A DNA stretch of 5,328 bases from positions 1-5,328 of the forward strand of contig DAOVUZ010000055.1 of assembly GCA_030632305.1 (NCBI GenBank), read 5' to 3'. This DNA comes from Dehalococcoidales bacterium (lineage in GTDB: Bacteria > Chloroflexota > Dehalococcoidia > Dehalococcoidales > DAOVUZ01). Of this stretch, positions 1 through 5,122 are shown piece by piece; position 1 is the stretch's first letter, and every line of letters begins with the position of its first letter. A model generated the notes under the pieces. It did no database searches and was not told the origin of the DNA. It saw only the letters and a program-made list of their open reading frames with translations. The translations under genes and the position numbers were made by a program.

Positions 1-1635
1 AGAAAACTGATGAAAGAGGTTATAGACCACTGGGCATGGCAGATGGAAGATTTTCTACCTTGCGAGGTAAAGAAGCACTGCGACCTTCTGGAGCTACCTC
101 GGGCTATAAGTCAGGCTCACTACCCTGAAGATGAAGCAGTGAAGGCTCAGGCGAGGGTTCGTCTGGCTTTTGATGAACTCTTTCTCCTCCAGATTGGTGT
201 GCTCAGCAGAAAGCGCAGCTGGCAGGAGAGCCAGCCGGGTAACCGGTTTACTGTTCAGACACCGATGCTGGAAACCTTTCTCCACTCTTTGCCCTTTGAG
301 CTAACTTCAGCTCAGCAGAAGGTGCTCAACGAGCTGCTGGCTGATTTAGAAAAATCAACACCGATGTGTCGGTTACTCCAGGGGGAGGTTGGCAGTGGTA
401 AAACGGTAGTAGCTACCGCAGCCTTGCTGGCGGCGGCGGCCAATGACTATCAGGGGGCGTTTATGGCGCCTACTGAAATTCTGGCTGAGCAGCATTTTAC
501 TACTATATGTGAGCTTCTATCCAGAGTGGGGCATAGCGATGATGGGGAGGACTACCTGCGTAGTTATTCCGGGCTTTTATCACATCCGCTTACTGTAGCC
601 CTGCTTATCGGTGACATTAAGCAGGTCGGAAAGCAGGAACTCCAGCAGCGTATCCTGGATGGAGATATAGATATTGTTATCGGAACCCATGCCCTTATTC
701 AGAAGGAGGTGGAGTTTCGCCGATTGGGAGTGGCTGTGGTTGATGAGCAGCACCGATTTGGGGTTACCCAGCGCTCAGCACTGCGGCAGAAGGGATTTAG
801 CCCCCATGTCTTGGTAATGACGGCGACGCCTATACCACGAACCCTCGCCCTGACCTTATACGGTGACCTTGATTTATCGGTTATAGACGAACTTCCCCCG
901 GGCAGACAGGTAATAAAGACGAAGTGGCTTAAACCGGAGCAGAGGGATAGCGCCTATGCCTTTTTGCGTCGTCAGGTAGCTGGCGGTCGTCAGGCGTTTA
1001 TTATCTGCCCCCTGGTTGAGGAGTCCGAGGCTATTCAGGCTAGGGCAGCGGTAGCTGAATATCAGCGTCTGTCCCGGGAGGTCTTTCCTGACCTGAGACT
1101 GGGCTTGCTCCACGGGCGGATGTCAGCGGTGGAGAAGGATAAGGTAATGCGCCGCTTTCGTTCCGGTGAGCTGGATATCCTGATTTCAACCCCGGTGGTA
1201 GAGGTTGGTATTGATGTGCCTAATGCCACGGTAATGCTGATAGAGAGTGCCGACCGGTTTGGTCTGTCGCAACTCCACCAGTTTCGGGGCAGGGTGGGGC
1301 GAGGGCAGGAGCAAAGCTACTGCATGCTGTTAGTCGAGAACCCTTCAGAGGTGAGTAGAGAGAGACTTGACATAATAGAAAAGGTTCAGGATGGCTTTCA
1401 ACTGGCTGAAGAGGACTTACGACTGCGGGGTCCGGGGGAATTCTTCGGCACCAGGCAGAGTGGCTTACCTGACCTGAAGATGGCTAAGCTCTCCGATGTG
1501 GCTCTGCTGGAGCTGGCACGGAGCGAGGCGATAAAACTCTTTCAAATAGACCCCGGTTTGGATGAACCCGAGCACCATCTCCTGGCTAAAGAGCTAGCCC
1601 GGGTCTGGCCAACACAAGGCGGCGAGTGGAGCTAG
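1..1635 (+). CDS. recG: ATP-dependent DNA helicase RecG, 5' end cut off by the window
   Basis: RecG is a superfamily 2 helicase that reverses stalled replication forks and migrates branched DNA using ATP. The reading frame is already open at base 1 (R-K-L before the first ATG at 10), so that ATG is internal. The N-terminal wedge region, probably 200 or more residues, lies outside the window. Numbering from the ATG at 10, I see Walker A GEVGSGKT at 125-132, motif Ia APTEILAEQH at 153-162, DEQH box at 245-248 followed by RFG, TATPIPRT at 271-278, ELPPGR at 294-299, motif V STPVVEVGIDVPNA at 393-406, motif VI QFRGRVGRG at 424-432, and the RecG-specific end RGPGEFFGTRQSG at 473-485. All catalytic motifs are intact. 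About 19 extra residues, compared with E. coli RecG as I recall it, lie between motif Ia and the DEQH box. The TRQSG tail and the lack of a UvrB-like domain separate it from Mfd. The gene ends with TAG, 105 bp before argS on the same strand. Confidence 0.97.
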   Translation, partial: RKLMKEVIDHWAWQMEDFLPCEVKKHCDLLELPRAISQAHYPEDEAVKAQARVRLAFDELFLLQIGVLSRKRSWQESQPGNRFTVQTPMLETFLHSLPFELTSAQQKVLNELLADLEKSTPMCRLLQGEVGSGKTVVATAALLAAAANDYQGAFMAPTEILAEQHFTTICELLSRVGHSDDGEDYLRSYSGLLSHPLTVALLIGDIKQVGKQELQQRILDGDIDIVIGTHALIQKEVEFRRLGVAVVDEQHRFGVTQRSALRQKGFSPHVLVMTATPIPRTLALTLYGDLDLSVIDELPPGRQVIKTKWLKPEQRDSAYAFLRRQVAGGRQAFIICPLVEESEAIQARAAVAEYQRLSREVFPDLRLGLLHGRMSAVEKDKVMRRFRSGELDILISTPVVEVGIDVPNATVMLIESADRFGLSQLHQFRGRVGRGQEQSYCMLLVENPSEVSRERLDIIEKVQDGFQLAEEDLRLRGPGEFFGTRQSGLPDLKMAKLSDVALLELARSEAIKLFQIDPGLDEPEHHLLAKELARVWPTQGGEWS

Positions 1636-1670
1636 GGTATGAGTTTGAATCCAGCTTGCTCATGGGTGAG

Positions 1671-1699
1671 AATGCAGGTTACCCTTTCTAACCAGCATT
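1671..1699 (+). repeat. Imperfect inverted repeat (hairpin) in the recG–argS gap
   Basis: AATGCAGGTTA (1671-1681) and TAACCAGCATT (1689-1699) are reverse complements except for one A·A mismatch in the middle, giving 10 pairs of 11 around the 7-base loop CCCTTTC. No run of T follows (GTGCTAAATTT), so it is not a standard intrinsic terminator. It lies 35 bp after the recG stop and 41 bp before the argS start. It could be a weak 3' end or processing hairpin for recG, a leader element for argS, or an operator. A poor promoter-like pair, TTGAAT at 1645-1650 and GAGAAT at 1668-1673 with a 17-bp spacer, sits just before it and overlaps its edge. Confidence 0.5.
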
Positions 1700-1718
1700 G
1701 TGCTAAATTTGGGCATAT

Positions 1719-1724
1719 AGGAGG
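1719..1724 (+). promoter_or_regulatory. Ribosome binding site of argS, unusually far from the start
   Basis: A full AGGAGG is followed by 16 bases before the ATG at 1741, longer than the usual 5-9. An in-frame TAA at 1726-1728 excludes any earlier start. The Add1-like N-terminal sequence of the protein fits the ATG at 1741. A weaker purine stretch, GGCGGG at 1729-1734, has better spacing and may help. Confidence 0.5.
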
Positions 1725-1740
1725 CTAAGGCGGGATATTA

Positions 1741-3399
1741 ATGATTAAGCAAAGGCTTATTGAGCTACTAACCGAGGCGGCGAGCCAGGCCCAGCAATTG
1801 GGCAAGCTGCCGGCGGTAACTTTACTTGATATTGTCGTTGAGCACCCCCAGAACGCCGAATATGGAGACTACGCCTCCAGTCTTCCCCTGAAACTGGCAC
1901 GGGCAACCGGACTCAGCCCTTTGACTATAGCTAATGACATAGTAGGGCTTATGGCTCCCACTCCTGAGGTTGCCAGTATTGCCGTGGCACCGCCGGGGTT
2001 TATCAACTTCACCCTTAAGGACGATTGGCTGACCCAACAGGTGGATTCAATCCTGATGGCTGGTGATGCTTATGGTAACATCGTCCTTGGTGAGGGCAGT
2101 CGGGTGCAAATAGAGTTTGTTAGTGTCAATCCCACCGGCCCGCTCCATGTCGGGCATGGTCGTGGTGCTATCCTGGGTAGCACTTTAGCCAATGTCCTTG
2201 CCGCTGCTGGCTACAAGGTGGAGAAGGAGTATTACATTAATGATGCCGGCAGCCAGATAGTCGCTTTTAATCGCTCACTCTATGCCCGCTATCAGCAGTG
2301 TCTGGGTGTTGATGCCGAGATGCCGGCTGATGGTTATTTTGGTAGCTATATGGTTGACCTGGCTAAGGAGGTTATTGCTGAGGAGGGGGACAGGTTTCTT
2401 AGTCTCCCCGAAAAAGAGGCAGTACCCCAATTAGGGCAAATAGGTTCGGACAAGGTAATAGAGCAGGTCAGGAATGACCTTGAGCGGTTAGGGGTGAGCT
2501 TTGATGTTTGGTTCAGTGAGCGTAGCCTTTATGATAACGGACAATACCAGAGGGCAATATCGCTTCTGCACCAGGGGGGCTATATCGCTGAGAAGGAGGG
2601 GGCTACCTGGTTTGTGTCTACTGCCCTGGGTGAGGATAAAGATAATGTGGTGGTGCGCGGCGATGGTTCACCCACCTATTTTGCCTCTGATATTGCCTAT
2701 CACTACAACAAGTTCTTGGAGCGTAAGTTTGATAAGGTAATTAATATCTGGGGGGCTGACCATCAGGGTCATGTATCCCGAATGAAAGCGGTGGTGGGTG
2801 CCCTGGGTATTAGCCCTGAGCGATTAGGTGTGATAATCTCTCAGATGGTTACCTTACTTCGGGGTGAGGAGCTGGTTCGTATATCTAAACGCAGTGGCGA
2901 TATTATTACCCTGCGTGAGGTGGTAGAGGAGGTGGGAAGCGATGCCTGCCGCTTCTTCTTTCTATCCCGCTCGGCTGACAGTCAAATGGACTTTGACCTT
3001 GAATTAGCCAAAAAGGAGTCAGTGGACAATCCTGTTTACTATGTTCAGTATGCCCATGCCCGTATTGCCAGTATCCTTCGCCTGGCTCAGGAGAGGGAGA
3101 TTGACTGTAGGGATGGGGATGTTTGTTTGCTTAATACTGAGCCTGAGCTGGTGTTAATACGGAAGATGCTACTTTTACCTGAGATAGTTGAGATAGTAGC
3201 CCATACCCTGGAACCTCACCATCTTACCTATTATGCTCAGGATTTGGCTACTGTGTTTCATAGCTTTTATAAGCAGTGCCGGGTCGTTTCTGAGGATAAA
3301 GCATTGACTAAAGCTCGTCTCAAGTTAGTGGAGGCAGCCAAGACTGTTCTGGCTAAGGCCCTTCACCTTATGGGGATGACGGCGCCGGATAAGATGTGA
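1741..3399 (+). CDS. argS: Arginyl-tRNA synthetase (class I)
   Basis: This cytosolic enzyme charges tRNA-Arg with arginine using ATP, and in this family amino acid activation generally requires the tRNA. The 552 residues are a normal full length. Residues about 1-95 form the N-terminal additional domain (VEHPQNAEYGDYASSLPLKLA at 33-53 is typical). The catalytic core follows, with VNPTGPLHVGHGRGAILG at 129-146 containing the HIGH motif as HVGH (136-139), YYINDAG at 164-170, and GADHQGHV at 338-345. The KMSKS loop is the variant RISKR at 380-384, followed by SGDIITLREVVEEVG. The C-terminal DALR anticodon-binding helical domain starts near NPVYYVQYAHAR (430-441) and ends with the family-typical LHLMGMTAPDKM. 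A degenerate KMSKS is common in ArgRS and does not suggest loss of function. The start is fixed by an upstream in-frame stop and by homology. The gene probably shares a transcript with recG, or has a weak promoter in the 105-bp gap. The next gene begins 154 bp downstream behind its own promoter. Confidence 0.98.
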   Translation: MIKQRLIELLTEAASQAQQLGKLPAVTLLDIVVEHPQNAEYGDYASSLPLKLARATGLSPLTIANDIVGLMAPTPEVASIAVAPPGFINFTLKDDWLTQQVDSILMAGDAYGNIVLGEGSRVQIEFVSVNPTGPLHVGHGRGAILGSTLANVLAAAGYKVEKEYYINDAGSQIVAFNRSLYARYQQCLGVDAEMPADGYFGSYMVDLAKEVIAEEGDRFLSLPEKEAVPQLGQIGSDKVIEQVRNDLERLGVSFDVWFSERSLYDNGQYQRAISLLHQGGYIAEKEGATWFVSTALGEDKDNVVVRGDGSPTYFASDIAYHYNKFLERKFDKVINIWGADHQGHVSRMKAVVGALGISPERLGVIISQMVTLLRGEELVRISKRSGDIITLREVVEEVGSDACRFFFLSRSADSQMDFDLELAKKESVDNPVYYVQYAHARIASILRLAQEREIDCRDGDVCLLNTEPELVLIRKMLLLPEIVEIVAHTLEPHHLTYYAQDLATVFHSFYKQCRVVSEDKALTKARLKLVEAAKTVLAKALHLMGMTAPDKM

Positions 3400-3453
3400 G
3401 GTGATAGGCTTACCACTTGGGGAGTCGACTTTACTGGATATAAGAATGGTATT

Positions 3454-3482
3454 TTGAGGGGTTATTGGCAGGGTGGTATAAT
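3454..3482 (+). promoter_or_regulatory. Sigma-70-type promoter for the DUF3467 gene
   Basis: TTGAGG (3454-3459, four of six matches to TTGACA) is separated by exactly 17 bp from a perfect TATAAT (3477-3482). The bases before it read TGG, making an extended -10 element (TGN-TATAAT). Transcription should start near 3489, leaving a leader of about 65 nt. This is the best promoter match I found in the window and it makes the small gene independent of argS. Confidence 0.6.
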
Positions 3483-3538
3483 GGTGCTTGTTGAGTGTAC
3501 AAACTATGACTCTGAAGGGGAGGGGATTTCGTGGTGAG

Positions 3539-3545
3539 AGGAGGT
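3539..3545 (+). promoter_or_regulatory. Ribosome binding site of the DUF3467 gene
   Basis: AGGAGGT lies with AGGAGG ending 9 bases before the ATG at 3554, a near-ideal site. An in-frame TAA at 3545-3547 excludes an earlier start. The site is embedded in a possible six-codon reading frame (GTG at 3531 to TAG at 3549-3551) that ends two bases before the ATG. Confidence 0.75.
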
Positions 3546-3553
3546 AAATAGGG

Positions 3554-3871
3554 ATGGAAGACAAAGAAGAGATTGCACAAATTAAGGTGGAACTGCCAGA
3601 CGATGTGGCGACCGGCATTTATACCAATCTTGCTTCACTCAGCAGGTCGGGGAACGATATTATTATTGATTTTGCCCGTGTTGTGCCGGGCAGAGCTGTT
3701 GCCAGAGTAGAAACCCGGGTGATCATGAGTCCTGAGCATGCCAAAAGGCTGGCAGCGTTGCTCCAGCGAAACCTGGAGGAATATGAAAAGCGCTTTGGAA
3801 AGATACCGGCTGTTGAGGAGGTAGAAGCCACAAAACCTATTGGTTTTGTGGCTCCCCGGGAAGAAAAGTAG
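3554..3871 (+). CDS. DUF3467-family small protein, function unknown
   Basis: This 105-residue soluble acidic protein has no signal peptide or membrane segment. Residues about 8-82 match the DUF3467 pattern as I know it: IKVELPDDVATGIYTNLA (10-27), then a strand NDIIIDFARVVPG (34-46), VETRVIMSPEHAKRLAALL (52-70) and an amphipathic helix QRNLEEYEKRFGKI (71-84). The domain is widespread in bacteria, including Bacteroidetes and Chloroflexi, but no function is established to my knowledge. The tail after residue 85 (EEVEATKPIGFVAPREEK) is not part of the recognised pattern and is encoded across a perfect palindrome at 3826-3853. The gene has its own extended -10 promoter and strong ribosome binding site, and an intrinsic terminator lies 120 bp downstream, so it looks like a single-gene unit. 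Its position between argS and trpS suggests a housekeeping role, but that is inference only. Confidence 0.88.
   Translation: MEDKEEIAQIKVELPDDVATGIYTNLASLSRSGNDIIIDFARVVPGRAVARVETRVIMSPEHAKRLAALLQRNLEEYEKRFGKIPAVEEVEATKPIGFVAPREEK
3826..3853 (+). repeat. Perfect 12-bp inverted repeat inside the 3' end of the DUF3467 gene
   Basis: AGCCACAAAACC (3826-3837) and GGTTTTGTGGCT (3842-3853) pair perfectly around the loop TATT. The arms fall in codons for the tail ATKPIGFVAP. Because of the symmetry and frame, the complementary strand also reads ATKPIGFVA. No T run follows on either strand, so it is not a standard terminator. It could be an RNA stability or processing hairpin, a protein-binding palindrome, or a small palindromic repeat inserted into the gene tail. 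Confidence 0.85.
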
Positions 3872-3935
3872 CTTACTCCATGGTTTGCCTTCATCAGAAG
3901 TAGTGAAGAATAGAATGAGATAAGAACACATCTGG

Positions 3936-3970
3936 CGCAGGCTTGCAATGGCGATTAAACAGAGCCTGCG
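3936..3970 (+). repeat. 8-bp perfect stem in the DUF3467–trpS gap
   Basis: CGCAGGCT (3936-3943) pairs perfectly with AGCCTGCG (3963-3970) around a 19-base loop. It lies 64 bp after the DUF3467 stop and 20 bp before the terminator hairpin. A TAGAAT box (3911-3916, five of six matches to TATAAT) lies upstream, but without a -35 element at normal spacing. The stem may be part of the 3' untranslated region of the DUF3467 transcript or of a small RNA ending at the terminator. I do not recognise a known RNA family. Confidence 0.45.
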
Positions 3971-3990
3971 GACGATTGAACAAAGAAGAT

Positions 3991-4024
3991 AAAAGCAGGG
4001 TAGATAAAGCCCTGTTTTTGTTTG
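3991..4024 (+). terminator. Intrinsic transcription terminator after the DUF3467 gene
   Basis: CAGGG (3996-4000) pairs with CCCTG (4010-4014) around the loop TAGATAAAG. The stem extends outward through one G·T wobble into AAAA (3991-3994) against TTTT. The 3' side is TTTTTGTTTG, giving the U-rich tail of a classic terminator. It ends the upstream unit, and the A-rich 5' side means it may also work weakly on the opposite strand. It lies 124 bp before the trpS start and could alternatively be an attenuator for read-through into trpS. Confidence 0.7.
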
Positions 4025-4099
4025 TGTCAGACATGCGATATCCGGGTCTTCGTCTGGGAAAGGTCGAAGGCACTTCGGTACTGCCCTGAATCGGTAACC

Positions 4100-4129
4100 T
4101 TGCCGTTGTGTCTCCTTTTATGTTACACT
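4100..4129 (+). promoter_or_regulatory. Candidate promoter of trpS
   Basis: TTGCCG (4100-4105) and TACACT (4124-4129) each match four of six consensus bases with an 18-bp spacer. TGT before the -10 makes it an extended -10 element. Transcription would begin near 4136, right at the ribosome binding site, so the leader would be only about 12 nt. This would leave little room for leader-based control, and I see no T-box sequence (no GGTGG-ACC type motif). Confidence 0.35.
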
Positions 4130-4135
4130 TCGCTT

Positions 4136-4140
4136 GAGGA
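4136..4140 (+). promoter_or_regulatory. Ribosome binding site that sets the trpS start
   Basis: GAGGA, continuing as AG, lies 7 bases before the ATG at 4148. The frame is open upstream to an ATG at 4022, but the extra 42 residues would be cysteine-rich and unlike any TrpRS, and that ATG lacks a ribosome binding site and follows the terminator T run directly. Confidence 0.75.
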
Positions 4141-4147
4141 AGTTTGG

Positions 4148-5122
4148 ATGAAGCGTCGGGTCTTTTCTGGAGCTCGCCCCACAGGCAGGCAGCATCTGGG
4201 CAACTATCTGGGAGCCATACAGAATTATGTGAACCTTCAGGATGAGTATGACTGTGTCTACTGCGTAGTTGATATCCATGCTCTGACTTCATTGGAGGAC
4301 ACTGGCAAGCTGCAAAATAATATCCACGAGATGGTGCTTGACTGGCTGGCAGCCGGTCTTGACCCCCAGAAGAGCATTATTTTTGTCCAGTCTCATGTCC
4401 CCGAGGTGATGCAATTACATACTCTACTTGGCATGGTTACTCCCTTGGGCTGGCTGCTGCGCGTGCCTACTTTTAAGGAGAAGGCAAAGCTGCAACCTCA
4501 AAATATAAACTATGGGCTGGTGGGTTATCCGGTGCTAATGACTGCCGATATTGTGCTTTATAAAGCTGAACTTATACCGGTGGGTGAGGACCAGTTGCCT
4601 CATTTGGAGCTAGCCAGGGAGATTGCCCGCCGCTTTAACAATCTATTTGGTAATACCTTTCCCGAGCCTGAAGCCAAGCTCACTTCGTTTCCGTTGATAC
4701 TGGGGCTGGATGGTAAAGAAAAAATGAGCAAGCAACTGGGCAATGATATTGAACTGGCTCTTTCACCACAGGAGACTATAGAGCGGGTAATGACGGCGGT
4801 TACCGACCCAGCTCGCCGATACCGTACTGACCCCGGGCACCCGGAGATATGCAACATTTACCGGCTTCAGGGATATGTTAATCCGCTTGAATTGGACAGT
4901 ATTGGTGACCGGTGTCGTTCGGCTGATATTGGCTGTGTTGATTGTAAGATGCTCCTGGCTCAAAAGATTAATGCTATCCTTGAACCTTTACGGGAACGGC
5001 GGGCTGTTTTAGCCACTGAACCCCAGTATATAACCGATGTTCTCATGGATGGCGCTCAGCGAGCCCGGGTTATTGCCACAGAGACCCTCGCCGAGGTCAA
5101 GCAGAAGATGGGGCTTATCTGA
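4148..5122 (+). CDS. trpS: Tryptophanyl-tRNA synthetase (class I), likely [4Fe-4S] type
   Basis: This cytosolic homodimeric enzyme charges tRNA-Trp with tryptophan using ATP. From the ATG at 4148 it has 324 residues, normal for bacterial TrpRS. The Rossmann core opens with RVFSGARPTGRQHLGNYLGA (4-23), with the HIGH motif as HLGN at 16-19. TADIVLYKA (132-140) and VGEDQLPHLELAREIARRFN (145-164) are family hallmarks. The KMSKS loop is KMSKQ (192-196), followed by LGNDI. Cysteines at 235 (in GHPEIC), 256, 263 and 266 (in CRSADIGCVDC) give C-x20-C-x6-C-x2-C, close to the C-x22-C-x6-C-x2-C set that binds a [4Fe-4S] cluster near the anticodon-binding region in Thermotoga maritima TrpRS. That the cluster forms here is inference. 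The end DGAQRARVIATETLAEVKQKMGL is the usual C-terminal helix. The gene stands alone behind a terminator and a candidate promoter, with no trp biosynthesis genes nearby. Confidence 0.97.
   Translation: MKRRVFSGARPTGRQHLGNYLGAIQNYVNLQDEYDCVYCVVDIHALTSLEDTGKLQNNIHEMVLDWLAAGLDPQKSIIFVQSHVPEVMQLHTLLGMVTPLGWLLRVPTFKEKAKLQPQNINYGLVGYPVLMTADIVLYKAELIPVGEDQLPHLELAREIARRFNNLFGNTFPEPEAKLTSFPLILGLDGKEKMSKQLGNDIELALSPQETIERVMTAVTDPARRYRTDPGHPEICNIYRLQGYVNPLELDSIGDRCRSADIGCVDCKMLLAQKINAILEPLRERRAVLATEPQYITDVLMDGAQRARVIATETLAEVKQKMGLI

Noticed and set aside
1645..1673. Promoter for argS: TTGAAT and GAGAAT with 17-bp spacing.
   Set aside because: The -10 is poor (no T at the first or third position), there is no extended element, and it overlaps the hairpin. 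Too weak to list as a feature.
2501..2740. A + strand frame of 79 codons inside argS.
   Set aside because: It is an out-of-frame shadow within a well-conserved synthetase core and has no recognisable features.
3481..3537. An 18-codon frame from ATG 3481 ahead of the DUF3467 gene.
   Set aside because: Its start codon overlaps the -10 box of the promoter, so it would not be in the transcript, and it has no ribosome binding site.
4022..4147. An upstream extension of trpS by 42 residues starting at ATG 4022.
   Set aside because: It has no ribosome binding site, begins within the tail of the terminator, and its cysteine-rich sequence does not resemble a TrpRS N-terminus. The ATG at 4148 has GAGGA at 7 bases and gives the family length.
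3872..4147. T-box or tryptophan leader-peptide control of trpS.
   Set aside because: I find no T-box core motif, no small frame with tandem Trp codons, and the likely promoter lies after the terminator hairpin.
3619..4292. Long - strand open frames overlapping the DUF3467 gene, the gap and the trpS start.
   Set aside because: They have no ribosome binding sites or recognisable domains. They are antisense shadows, although one repeats ATKPIGFVA because of the palindrome.
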